Assembly (NCBI GenBank): GCA_035495465.1
Contig: DATJFX010000045.1
Location: 1 to 19,754 of the forward strand
Direction: 5' to 3'
Source of the DNA: DATJFX01 sp035495465
Lineage (GTDB): Bacteria; Patescibacteriota; Doudnabacteria; UBA920; O2-02-FULL-48-8
Length of the DNA stretch: 19,754 nucleotides
The translations under genes were made by a program, and so were the position numbers. Numbering within the stretch: the stretch's first letter is position 1; every line of letters starts with the position of its first letter. Positions 1 through 6,916 of this stretch are shown piece by piece. The notes beneath the pieces are model-generated. The model was given only the letters and a program-made list of their open reading frames with translations, was not told the DNA's origin and searched no databases.

Positions 1-160
1 GGTAAAGATTGCAGCGACAGGCTACGGCAAAGCGGACAAAAAACAAGTCCAGAGCATGGTGGTTAAACTTCTGAACTTAAAAAAAATACCCAAGCCAGAT
101 GATGCAGCTGATGCTGCAGCCATAGCTTGGGCAGGAATTGGACGCTATCCTTTGGGTTAA
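1..160 (+). CDS. ruvC: Crossover junction endodeoxyribonuclease RuvC, C-terminal fragment
   Basis: This is the last 52 residues of an ORF that enters from the left edge; the frame starts at base 2 and ends with TAA at 158-160. The fragment carries the RuvC signature near its end: a KKQVQSMV helix, then PKPDDAADAAAIAWA. In this family the aspartates of the DDAADA stretch supply part of the metal-binding active site. RuvC is the dimeric nuclease that cuts Holliday junctions in concert with the RuvAB branch-migration motor; ruvB lies at 12400-13437 in this window. The catalytic N-terminal part is outside the window, so the start and promoter cannot be judged. No convincing rightward terminator follows the stop. 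Confidence 0.9.
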   Translation, partial: VKIAATGYGKADKKQVQSMVVKLLNLKKIPKPDDAADAAAIAWAGIGRYPLG

Positions 161-198
161 TCCGCGTGCAGATAGGTCGTCTCCCCTGCGACAACGAG

Positions 199-417
199 CT
201 ACCCAGGAACAGCGCTCGGGCCGTACAGGTCCGGCTGGTCACTTTCCGTGACTGAGTTGGCTTCGAGGGCCTTATTGTGGACTCTTCCTACCCCCAACTC
301 CTCCTCAATGGCTTGTTCGATTCGTCTCTGCACCCTGTCCACAGCGGGGGTTCGCACAAACATCTCCTGCACCATGATCTGCCGAACGCGGGCTTTCAAA
401 CGGCTCGTGATGTCCAT
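199..417 (-). CDS. Hypothetical protein of 72 aa, second gene of SD-bearing island
   Basis: Not recognised. The ORF could begin at an ATG at 438, but the ATG at 417 is preferred because AGGAG (424-428, minus strand) sits 6 nt before it and nothing similar precedes 438. The product begins MDITSRLKARVRQ. It is predicted mostly helical and charged up to about residue 45, with a polar, Gly/Pro-rich tail, and has no signal peptide or membrane segment. It follows the gene at 445-669 by 27 nt on the same strand, so the two are probably one transcription unit. Local GC content is visibly higher than in the flanking genes (32 of 60 bases in 241-300). A 134-codon plus-strand frame covers the same DNA but lacks an SD. 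Function unknown; coding call moderately secure. Confidence 0.6.
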   Translation of the reverse strand: MDITSRLKARVRQIMVQEMFVRTPAVDRVQRRIEQAIEEELGVGRVHNKALEANSVTESDQPDLYGPSAVPG

Positions 418-444
418 GTAATTCTCCTGCGATCTCATGGCGAC

Positions 445-669
445 CTAGCGGATCTCGCCGTCGCGCATGAATTCACGGGAACCCGTGCGACCGCTGTCCT
501 TGTAGCCCTCGGGTTTGGATTCAAGTGGATGGGCGTTGTGGCTGGCTCGGTACTCAGAAAAATGAGCCAGAATCCGATCCCTCAATGTAAACTTGAACGC
601 ACCCACCAAATGGCCGGGCAGGGCGTCCACTTCCGCAATCACCTGGCTTTCCAGCTCTTCAATTTTCAT
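445..669 (-). CDS. Hypothetical protein of 74 aa, first gene of SD-bearing island
   Basis: Not recognised. The ATG at 669 is preceded by the strongest Shine-Dalgarno sequence in the window, AGGAGG at 674-679 (minus strand) with a 4-nt spacing, which makes the coding call and start fairly safe. The product begins MKIEELESQVIAEV. It has a predicted amphipathic helix at roughly residues 1-35 and a basic, glycine- and arginine-containing second half, with no membrane segment and no cysteine pairs. It lies just downstream of the tyrS terminator (731-757), so it needs its own promoter or read-through. The GC-richer composition and SD use set it apart from the core genes and suggest a different origin or expression mode. 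Function unknown. Confidence 0.65.
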   Translation of the reverse strand: MKIEELESQVIAEVDALPGHLVGAFKFTLRDRILAHFSEYRASHNAHPLESKPEGYKDSGRTGSREFMRDGEIR

Positions 670-676
670 GTCTCCT

Positions 677-704
677 CCTGACGTGCCCGTGCGGGCTTGT
701 CAGG
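677..704 (-). promoter_or_regulatory. 5'-leader hairpin overlapping the SD of the 445-669 gene
   Basis: On the minus strand CCTGAC pairs with GTCAGG (699-704 with 677-682). Inside it GCCC pairs with GGGC (685-688 with 693-696), after a 2x2 internal loop, with a 4-nt apical loop. The outer stem includes three bases (677-679) of the Shine-Dalgarno sequence AGGAGG, so folding would partly sequester it. There is no U-run after the stem, so it does not look like a terminator. A leader regulatory role is inference. Confidence 0.45.
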
Positions 705-730
705 AAAATCTAACACAAACTTGAAATAAA

Positions 731-757
731 AACAACGCCTAAATCTTAGGCGTTGTT
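731..757 (-). terminator. Rho-independent terminator of tyrS
   Basis: A perfect 12-bp inverted repeat, AACAACGCCTAA (731-742) and TTAGGCGTTGTT (746-757), has a 3-nt loop. Read on the minus strand it follows the tyrS stop by 10 nt and runs into TTTATTTC. This is the expected layout of an intrinsic terminator for tyrS. The plus-strand side is also T-containing but no rightward gene needs it. Confidence 0.85.
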
Positions 758-767
758 TTAAAATTTA

Positions 768-1928
768 TTATTTAATCTTAAGAAATTTCCGTTTGCCAAC
801 TTGGATTAATTGGCCGGGTTTTATTTCAGTTGCTTCTGTGGCGACTTGATCATCAACTTTCACCCCTTTTTGTTCAATTAATCTTTTGGCTTCTGATTTG
901 CTACTTGCTAATTTAGTTTCCACTAAGACATCAACAACATTCTGCGAGGACACTGACACTTCATCGATCTGTGATGGCTTCTCTTTTTGGCTAAAAACTT
1001 TTTGCCATTCACGCGCGGCTTTGTCAGCTGCGGATTTGCTATGGTAGAGAGCAACTATTTCTTTTCCTAATCGAATTTTCAAATCTCTGGGATGGGATCC
1101 TGCTGCCAAATCTTTTTCAATCTGTTTTACTTCAGCCGAGTTCACCCGAGTCGCCAAGTCAAAATATTTTACGATCAATTTATCCTCGAGTGTCATCACT
1201 TTCCCAAACATCTCGTCTGGTTTGTCTGTAATGTTAATAACATTGCCCCAAGACGAGCTCATTTTGCGGCCGTCCGTACCTTCAAGTGGAAATTTCGTCA
1301 ACAATATATCTTGCGGCTCCTGACCAAATAAAGGCTGCACTGAGCGTCCCGCTAATAAATTGAACCGTTGGTCTGTACCTCCCAGCTCCAAATCCGCCTT
1401 CACCATAACTGAATCATAAGCTTGGAAAATAGGATAAAGCACTTCTCTAAGAGAGACCCGTTTACCAGCATCCAACCGTTTTTTAATTAATTCTCTCGAG
1501 GAAAATTCATGAAGACCGAACCGATCCGCCATGCGACCAATTTCAATTGAGCTTAACTTCTTTAACCACTTGGAGTTGTAATAGGTTTCCGTTTTGGTTT
1601 TATCTAAAATCTTAAAAGCTTGTTTAAAATATGTTTTCATGTTGGCCTTCACTTGTTCCTCAGTTAGCATTGGCCGCTCGGCTTCTTTATCCGACGTGTC
1701 GCCAATTTGGCCGGTAAAATCGCCAACTATAAAAATCACTTGATGGCCCAAATCTTGAAACTGTCTAAGTTTCCAAAGCACAACGGCACGGCCTAAATGG
1801 ATATTAGGGCTAGTTGGATCAATCCCTAATTTGACTCTTAGTTTTTTTCCACTGGCGAGTTGCTGCTCTAGATGGACTTTGTCTATGATTTCAGAAACGC
1901 CACGAATCAATAAATCGTTTTCATTCAT
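768..1928 (-). CDS. tyrS: Tyrosyl-tRNA synthetase
   Basis: This enzyme charges tRNA-Tyr with tyrosine using ATP in the cytoplasm. The 386-residue product has the class I layout. The HIGH-type motif is HLGR at 44-47, the tyrosine-binding segment ELGGTDQRFNLL is at about 181-192, the KMSKS-type loop is KMSSS at 222-226, and a C-terminal S4 RNA-binding domain spans about 325-386 (LASSKSEAKRLIEQKGV). The KMSSS variant and SNIHLG-type first motif resemble the second bacterial TyrRS group (TyrZ-like). Length is normal. The ATG at 1928 is supported by an extended -10 box (TGC TATAAT, 1935-1943) whose predicted start point falls on or next to the A of ATG, so the mRNA is probably leaderless. It is divergent from the PBP gene and has its own terminator at 731-757, so it is monocistronic. 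Confidence 0.96.
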   Translation of the reverse strand: MNENDLLIRGVSEIIDKVHLEQQLASGKKLRVKLGIDPTSPNIHLGRAVVLWKLRQFQDLGHQVIFIVGDFTGQIGDTSDKEAERPMLTEEQVKANMKTYFKQAFKILDKTKTETYYNSKWLKKLSSIEIGRMADRFGLHEFSSRELIKKRLDAGKRVSLREVLYPIFQAYDSVMVKADLELGGTDQRFNLLAGRSVQPLFGQEPQDILLTKFPLEGTDGRKMSSSWGNVINITDKPDEMFGKVMTLEDKLIVKYFDLATRVNSAEVKQIEKDLAAGSHPRDLKIRLGKEIVALYHSKSAADKAAREWQKVFSQKEKPSQIDEVSVSSQNVVDVLVETKLASSKSEAKRLIEQKGVKVDDQVATEATEIKPGQLIQVGKRKFLKIK

Positions 1929-1929
1929 G

Positions 1930-1958
1930 CTGACATTATAGCAATTTTTTGGTACAAT
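1930..1958 (+). promoter_or_regulatory. Sigma-70-type promoter of the PBP gene
   Basis: CTGACA (1930-1935, five of six to TTGACA), a 17-bp spacer and TACAAT (1953-1958, five of six). The predicted start point near 1965 leaves a leader of about 7 nt before the ATG at 1972 and no room for a Shine-Dalgarno site. The -35 box overlaps the -10 box of the divergent tyrS promoter by one base (1935). Confidence 0.65.
1935..1943 (-). promoter_or_regulatory. Extended -10 promoter of tyrS
   Basis: On the minus strand TGC precedes a consensus TATAAT (1940 down to 1935), an extended -10 element. No good -35 is visible. Six bases (1934-1929) separate the hexamer from the tyrS ATG, so transcription should start at or within a base of the start codon. 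Confidence 0.65.
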
Positions 1959-1971
1959 TAGTAGGCATTTT

Positions 1972-4536
1972 ATGAGCTCCTATTACTATTCCAATTGGAA
2001 CCGCAATAATCGATCAAAATGGCGTAAATTTTTGGATAAAGCCTTGTATTATCCACGTCTGTTTTGGGATAAATTTCAAACCGAAAAAAGTTTTCGCAAA
2101 AAAACCTTAATGGCCGGCCTTTACGGGATTGCCGGATTGTTTCTTTTAATCAGCCTTTTATTTGCTGTAGTTTCCTTAAGCCTGCCAGATCCGAATAAAC
2201 TCAATGACCGAATCATTGCCCAATCGACCAAAATCTACGCCCGTGATGGCACAACCTTATTGTATGAAATTCATGGAGAAGCCAAACGAACCTTGATTCA
2301 ATTGCCGGACCTGCCGGATTATGTAAAAGAGGCGACTATTGCTATTGAGGATAAAAATTTCTATAAAAACCCGGGCATTGATTGGAAAGGGATTTTACGG
2401 TCAATCTTTGTGGATGTGACCAGCGGTACGAAATCTCAGGGCGGATCTACTATTACCCAGCAGTTCGTACGCAATGCTATTTTAACTCGTGAAAAATCTT
2501 GGATTCGAAAAATTAAAGAAATAGTTTTAGCAATTGAAATCAATCAAAAATATAGCAAAGATCAAATTCTTCAGCTTTATCTGAACGAAATTCCTTACGG
2601 CCAAAACGCTTATGGTATAGAGGCGGCCTCTGAAACTTATTTCGGCAAACACGCTCATGACTTAACTATTGCCGAAGCCGCTTACCTCGCTGCTCTGCCC
2701 CAAGCACCCACCTACTACAATCCCAACGGGCCGAATCGCAATCAATTAGAAGCCAGAAAAAATACAGTCTTAGATCAAATGCTGGCTCAGGGCTATATCA
2801 ATCAAGATCAGTATAACCAAGCAAAATCTGAGAAAGTCACGTTTAGTACAATCAAAGATAATATTTTAGCGCCGCATTTTGTCTTGTTTGTCCAGGAAAT
2901 GCTCGCAGAAAAATATGGCGAACAAGCTTTAGAAGAAGGGGGATTGAATGTAGTGACGACTCTAGATTGGAATATGTATCAAGCTGCGCAAAAAGCCGTA
3001 GAAGATGGAGTGGCTAATAATCTAAAGAAAAATAATAAAGCCAGCAATGCCGCTTTAGTTGCCATAGATCCCAAAACCGGACAAATTTTAGCTATGGTGG
3101 GTTCCAGAAATTACTTTGATCCTGACTACGATGGCCAAGTCAATGTCGCGCTGCAACCAGAGCAGCCAGGATCTTCCATCAAGCCTTACGTTTACGCCAC
3201 AGCTTTTAAACAAGGCATGAGCCCAGCCACTATGCTTATGGATGTAAAAACTGTATTTGGTTCTTATAATGGCAAAGATTATTCCCCAAGCAATTATGAT
3301 GGTGCCAATCATGGCATCGTCAATATCCGCAAAGCCTTTGCTGGATCTTTAAACGTACCGGCGGTAAAAACTTTAGCTTTGGTCGGAGTGCAAAATGCTA
3401 TCGATACAGCTAAAGATATGGGCATTACTTCGGATATTAGTGCAGATAAATGTGGACTATCTCTCGTGCTGGGCGGTTGTGAAGTAACTTTATTAGATCA
3501 TGTCTCGGCCATGGGTGTGTTCGCCAATGAGGGCGTAAGGCATCCTTATACTGCGATTTTAAAAATTACAGACAACCAGGGAAAGACGTTGGAAGAATAC
3601 CAAGACAACCCAGGACAGCAAGTGCTAGACCCCCAAGTGTCCTATCAAGTTGTGAGTGTGATGACAGACAATGATGCTAGGTCATTTGTATTCGGGCCAA
3701 ACTCTCCTTTAATTCTTCCTGACCGCGTGGTGGCTGCGAAAACTGGAACCACTCAAAGCTGGCGCGACGGTTGGACTTTAGGCTATACGCCGTCTTTAGT
3801 CGCTGGAGTCTGGACAGGTAATAATGATGGAAGCTTAATGCGAGCCGGAGCGGATGGGGTGGTGGTTGCAGCACCGATTTGGCACCAATTCATGGTAGAC
3901 GCATTAAAAGGTACGCCTGCAGAAACTTTTCCAGAACCGCCGGGCATCCAACATATCATGGTAGATTCGGTTTCCGGAAAATTACCTACCGAATATACTC
4001 CCTCGACTAAATCTGAGGTGTTTTCAAGCTTTGCTTTACCAAAAGATTTTGATAATGTGCATATTGGTGTAAAAATTAACCAAAATAACGGAAAATTAGC
4101 TACCGACCAAACTCCGCCGGAAGACGTGGTGACCAAAGTCTATACGGTACTGCATTCTGAAATGCCGGATAATCCAGCGTGGGAAAACCCAGTTCAGGCT
4201 TGGGCTATAGCCAGTGGTTTTGAGTATCCTCCGACTGAAAAAGATGATGGACTGAGCGATTCGACCTCCAATAATAATTTAAGCTTTGTTTCTCCTCTCA
4301 ATGGCCAAACGATTACGAGCTTACCTTTCAGTGTGCAAATTAAACCGCCGACTTCTACCAGCTCAGTAGATCTCTATCTAAATGGCCACTTAATCGGGAC
4401 AAGTTTCTCTCAACCTTTTGCTTTCAATGTGACTGCCGCTGATAATGGCAATCAAACTCTCTTCGCCGTGGCCCATACTTTGGGGGACACCATCCAAAAC
4501 AGTATCCAAATCAACATCCAAATTCCAAAAAAATGA
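1972..4536 (+). CDS. Class A (bifunctional) penicillin-binding protein, PBP1A family
   Basis: This protein polymerises and cross-links peptidoglycan outside the cytoplasmic membrane. The 854-residue product has a basic cytoplasmic N-terminus and one membrane anchor (about 45-69). The GT51 glycosyltransferase domain follows (about 95-270), with EDKNFY at 126-131 (E126 the expected catalytic base), GGSTITQQ at 157-164 and LNEIPYG at 204-210. The transpeptidase domain (about 355-640) has S401-x-x-K404 in QPGSSIKP, SLN at 459-461 and KTGT at 590-593. The last 85 or so residues (from about 770) look like an Ig-type beta domain. In the GT motif the usual EDxxFxxHxG histidine is N133. The start is set by the promoter just upstream. 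The stop overlaps the next gene's start in ATGA, implying translational coupling. Confidence 0.96.
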   Translation: MSSYYYSNWNRNNRSKWRKFLDKALYYPRLFWDKFQTEKSFRKKTLMAGLYGIAGLFLLISLLFAVVSLSLPDPNKLNDRIIAQSTKIYARDGTTLLYEIHGEAKRTLIQLPDLPDYVKEATIAIEDKNFYKNPGIDWKGILRSIFVDVTSGTKSQGGSTITQQFVRNAILTREKSWIRKIKEIVLAIEINQKYSKDQILQLYLNEIPYGQNAYGIEAASETYFGKHAHDLTIAEAAYLAALPQAPTYYNPNGPNRNQLEARKNTVLDQMLAQGYINQDQYNQAKSEKVTFSTIKDNILAPHFVLFVQEMLAEKYGEQALEEGGLNVVTTLDWNMYQAAQKAVEDGVANNLKKNNKASNAALVAIDPKTGQILAMVGSRNYFDPDYDGQVNVALQPEQPGSSIKPYVYATAFKQGMSPATMLMDVKTVFGSYNGKDYSPSNYDGANHGIVNIRKAFAGSLNVPAVKTLALVGVQNAIDTAKDMGITSDISADKCGLSLVLGGCEVTLLDHVSAMGVFANEGVRHPYTAILKITDNQGKTLEEYQDNPGQQVLDPQVSYQVVSVMTDNDARSFVFGPNSPLILPDRVVAAKTGTTQSWRDGWTLGYTPSLVAGVWTGNNDGSLMRAGADGVVVAAPIWHQFMVDALKGTPAETFPEPPGIQHIMVDSVSGKLPTEYTPSTKSEVFSSFALPKDFDNVHIGVKINQNNGKLATDQTPPEDVVTKVYTVLHSEMPDNPAWENPVQAWAIASGFEYPPTEKDDGLSDSTSNNNLSFVSPLNGQTITSLPFSVQIKPPTSTSSVDLYLNGHLIGTSFSQPFAFNVTAADNGNQTLFAVAHTLGDTIQNSIQINIQIPKK

Positions 4537-5729
4537 TTTTAGCCTGGCTATTTGCCATTGTTTTCGTTTATTTAGCCTATAAAAAACCTGTCTGGGCCCT
4601 AGGTTTAATTTTGGCTTTAACGCCAACTTACTTAATACGCTTTAATTTCTTCGGCTTGCCCAGTACGTTATTAGAAGTCCTGATCGGACTATTTTTATTT
4701 GCGACCCTTTCTAAGCTCGGTGAAAAAAGACTCCTGGAATTTCGAAACTTAGGAAAGATTAATTGGGCTGTCCTATTATTTCTGTTAGCTGGCATACTCT
4801 CCACGATTGTTTCGCCCGATCATACAAAAGCGTTAGGGGAATTAAAAGCTTTTATCGTGGAACCTATTCTTCTCTTTTATACCTGTATCTGGGTACTTAA
4901 AAAGGCTGAAGATAAAAAAACAGTTTTCCGCTTAATTTTTACAGCCGCAACGTTAATCAGCGTCTTTGGTATTATCCAATATTTTACTTTTATAGATTTA
5001 CCAATACGTTTCTGGGGCACTGGGTTTGAAATTGAGCGGATTACATCCGTATTTGAATATCCAAATGCCTTGGCTTTATACTTGGCCCCTTTGTTTATTT
5101 TCTTTGCAACATTGTGGTTAAATAAATTTCGACTTTACACTAAAACTTGGGTGGAACCTTTGGGCTTGGGCCTGATGGCTTGGGCTTTACTTTTAACTTT
5201 TTCACGCGGCGCCTGGTTTGCTGTAATTGTCATGAGTTTAATATTGATTTTGAAAAAATATTCCTGGAAAAAAGTTGTGCCAGCATTATTTTTATTATTA
5301 ATATTGCTTCTTTTAATAAACCCGATCAGACAGCGGGTATTCTTAGGCTTAACTGATCCGGCCAGCCTGGCACGAGGGGATCTGATGAAAGTCGGAATAA
5401 ATAAAATTATCCATTCGCCTTTTCTGGGCAATGGCTTATACGGATTCCCAACCACTTTAAGACAAGCAAACTTTACCGGAGAAATTCTAAATTATCCGCA
5501 CAATATTTTTCTTAATTTCTGGCTAGAATTAGGCCTGTTGGGGCTTATTGCTTTTGGCTGGATTATCTATCTATGCTCAGAGCAACTAAAAAAACACCCC
5601 GATCTGGTAAAGTTTGCCAGTGGGATGTTTTTATTCACTTTGATTATTCACGGGCTCGTGGACGTGCCGTATTTTAAAAATGATTTATCGGTGCTGTTTT
5701 GGTATATAACAGCCTTATTTTTCGTTTAG
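4533..5729 (+). CDS. O-antigen ligase / Wzy-type polymerase family membrane protein
   Basis: This 398-residue protein is almost entirely hydrophobic, with about ten to twelve predicted membrane helices. It carries Wzy_C/WaaL family marks: LLTFSRGAWFA (220-230), a long outer loop (about 270-325), and LNYPHNIFLNFWLELGLLG (319-337) with H323, then HGLVDVPYFKND (373-384). Family members move or polymerise undecaprenyl-linked glycans on the outer face of the membrane. Which polymer is used here cannot be told. The ATG overlaps the PBP stop (ATGA, 4533-4536), so envelope-glycan assembly and peptidoglycan synthesis appear co-expressed. Its stop overlaps the convergent jag stop by 4 bp with no hairpin at the junction. 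A rightward terminator lies 273 nt further on, inside jag (6002-6026). Confidence 0.88.
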   Translation: MILAWLFAIVFVYLAYKKPVWALGLILALTPTYLIRFNFFGLPSTLLEVLIGLFLFATLSKLGEKRLLEFRNLGKINWAVLLFLLAGILSTIVSPDHTKALGELKAFIVEPILLFYTCIWVLKKAEDKKTVFRLIFTAATLISVFGIIQYFTFIDLPIRFWGTGFEIERITSVFEYPNALALYLAPLFIFFATLWLNKFRLYTKTWVEPLGLGLMAWALLLTFSRGAWFAVIVMSLILILKKYSWKKVVPALFLLLILLLLINPIRQRVFLGLTDPASLARGDLMKVGINKIIHSPFLGNGLYGFPTTLRQANFTGEILNYPHNIFLNFWLELGLLGLIAFGWIIYLCSEQLKKHPDLVKFASGMFLFTLIIHGLVDVPYFKNDLSVLFWYITALFFV

Positions 5730-6220
5730 CTGTTTTCGATAAAATTAAAGCCATCTTTATCTTTAACTTTAGTTTTCGGTCGAATCACAATTTTCCGGTT
5801 TGGTTCCACTCCTACTGACTCTGAACCGATATCGGTATATAAAGAAAGATAATTATGGACCACGCGCCGTTCATAAGACACCATCGGCTCTAATGCAACT
5901 GGTTTTCTAGTATCCCGAACATGATGAGCAGCCTTTCTCGCTAAATCTTTTAAGTATAAAACTCGCTTATCTTTATAATCATCAATATCAATAGCAAATG
6001 GAAACCGGTCATCCCCGGTTTTTTTTCGAAAAATTGTGCGAATGATGTGCTGCAAGGCTTCCAAATTAGCACCTTGCTTGCCAATTAATAATTGGGCATC
6101 GCGAGTTTTTACATTAAAAACTGTCCGCCCTTCTTCTTGTCGCTCAAAAACCTCTGCGTCAAAAGTCATTTGACGCAGAGTATCTAAAATTATAGTTTTG
6201 AGGAGATTATTTGCTTCCAT
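5726..6220 (-). CDS. jag: KH/R3H-domain RNA-binding protein Jag (KhpB)
   Basis: This 164-residue protein is a cytoplasmic RNA-binding protein of the Jag/KhpB family, usually encoded beside yidC. A KH domain (about 1-78) contains the GxxG loop as GKQG at 47-50. An R3H domain (about 85-150) contains R118-x3-H122 within SYERRVVHNYL. The N-terminal Jag_N domain found in Firmicutes homologues is absent, which is the common short form. The start overlaps the end of yidC by 14 nt. Two terminator-like hairpins lie inside the gene: a leftward one at codons 14-23 (6152-6180) and a rightward one at 6002-6026. The 3' end overlaps the convergent ligase-like gene by 4 bp. Confidence 0.93.
   Translation of the reverse strand: MEANNLLKTIILDTLRQMTFDAEVFERQEEGRTVFNVKTRDAQLLIGKQGANLEALQHIIRTIFRKKTGDDRFPFAIDIDDYKDKRVLYLKDLARKAAHHVRDTRKPVALEPMVSYERRVVHNYLSLYTDIGSESVGVEPNRKIVIRPKTKVKDKDGFNFIENS
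6002..6026 (+). terminator. Rightward intrinsic terminator inside jag (antisense)
   Basis: AAACCGG (6002-6008) pairs with CCGGTTT (6015-6021) across a 6-nt loop, followed on the plus strand by an unbroken T run to 6026. On the minus strand the same DNA encodes Jag residues near KKTGDDRFP. It is the only good rightward terminator after the PBP/ligase-like operon, whose last stop is at 5729. The operon transcript would therefore run about 300 nt antisense to jag. Confidence 0.6.
6145..6180 (-). terminator. Terminator-like hairpin at the 5' end of jag
   Basis: A perfect 12-bp inverted repeat, CTCTGCGTCAAA and TTTGACGCAGAG (6152-6163 and 6169-6180), has a 5-nt loop. On the minus strand it is followed by GTTTTTG. 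It starts 26 nt after the yidC stop codon and occupies nucleotides 41-69 of jag. It could end most yidC transcripts and attenuate jag, or act as an mRNA 3'-end stabiliser. The structure is seen in the sequence; the function is inferred. Confidence 0.55.
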
Positions 6221-6914
6221 TTAATACTTTTAAATTATCTTTTCTTATTAAGAAATACTGCTGTGCGATACCAAATAACGTTGTCACTATCCAGTATAGA
6301 GTTAGGCCGGCTGGAAAGCGGATACCAAATAAAATCGTAAGTCCAGGCAAGAAATAAAGGGTTTGATACTGCATCATGCGAGTCGTAGCGTCGGTAGTTG
6401 GAGTTTTCGGAAGCATCAGTCGGCTCTGGAAATACTGCAATACACCGGCTATGACTGCCATGATTATATTCGGATGAGATAGATTTATCCAGTGTAAGAA
6501 AATCGGATTAATGTGGCCGGGATCATTCACAAACTTGTAAAGGCCATGCAACACTGAACCATTCAAACTCCTGATAAACACTTGGTAAAGCGCAATTAAT
6601 ATGGGCAATTGGATCAAAAGCGGCAAGCAAGAACTAAGTGGATTAACTTTATGAGTGGCGTAAAGTTCCATTAAAGCCTTGGCCTGTCCTTCTTTATCAT
6701 CTTTGTATTTTTCCTTCACTTCATTCATTTTTGGCTGAAGCTCAGCCATGGCTTTTTGCTGTTTAAGAGATTTATGGAAAGAAGGCAATAGCAGCAATCT
6801 AACTAAAATCGTAATTAGAATAATGACTATTCCGATATCTGGAATGTAATGATAACAAAACACTAAAAGATTTAGTAAGGGATAGATTAAAATTTGATTG
6901 AAAATATTTGCCAT
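6207..6914 (-). CDS. yidC: Membrane protein insertase YidC/Oxa1/Alb3 family
   Basis: This protein inserts and folds membrane proteins in the cytoplasmic membrane, alone or with SecYEG. The 235-residue form has only the conserved five-helix core. It lacks the large periplasmic domain of proteobacterial YidC, as in Gram-positive and CPR homologues. The conserved hydrophilic-groove arginine is R39, in the helix ending VRLLLLP. It is followed by a cytoplasmic helical hairpin (about 50-85, LKQQKAMAELQPKMNEVKEKY), and then the segment NPLSSCLPLLIQLPILIALY (about 91-110). No lipobox cysteine is present near the N-terminus. It lies 2 nt after yidD and overlaps jag by 14 nt in the rpmH-rnpA-yidD-yidC-jag order. 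No Shine-Dalgarno sequence is visible. Confidence 0.95.
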   Translation of the reverse strand: MANIFNQILIYPLLNLLVFCYHYIPDIGIVIILITILVRLLLLPSFHKSLKQQKAMAELQPKMNEVKEKYKDDKEGQAKALMELYATHKVNPLSSCLPLLIQLPILIALYQVFIRSLNGSVLHGLYKFVNDPGHINPIFLHWINLSHPNIIMAVIAGVLQYFQSRLMLPKTPTTDATTRMMQYQTLYFLPGLTILFGIRFPAGLTLYWIVTTLFGIAQQYFLIRKDNLKVLNGSK

Positions 6915-6916
6915 AA

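Noticed and set aside
160..196. Possible minus-strand terminator after the 199-417 gene (GTTGTC/GACGAC stem near 174-194)
   Set aside because: The stem is only 6 bp with a G-U pair and is not followed by a T run, so I do not list it as a feature.
277..681. 134-codon plus-strand ORF across the left island
   Set aside because: It overlaps both minus-strand ORFs that have strong SD sites, begins with GTG, lacks an SD and has no recognisable domain. It is most likely a shadow frame in GC-richer DNA.
3783..4136. 117-codon minus-strand ORF inside the PBP gene
   Set aside because: It is antisense to the transpeptidase end of a full-length conserved protein and has no independent coding support.
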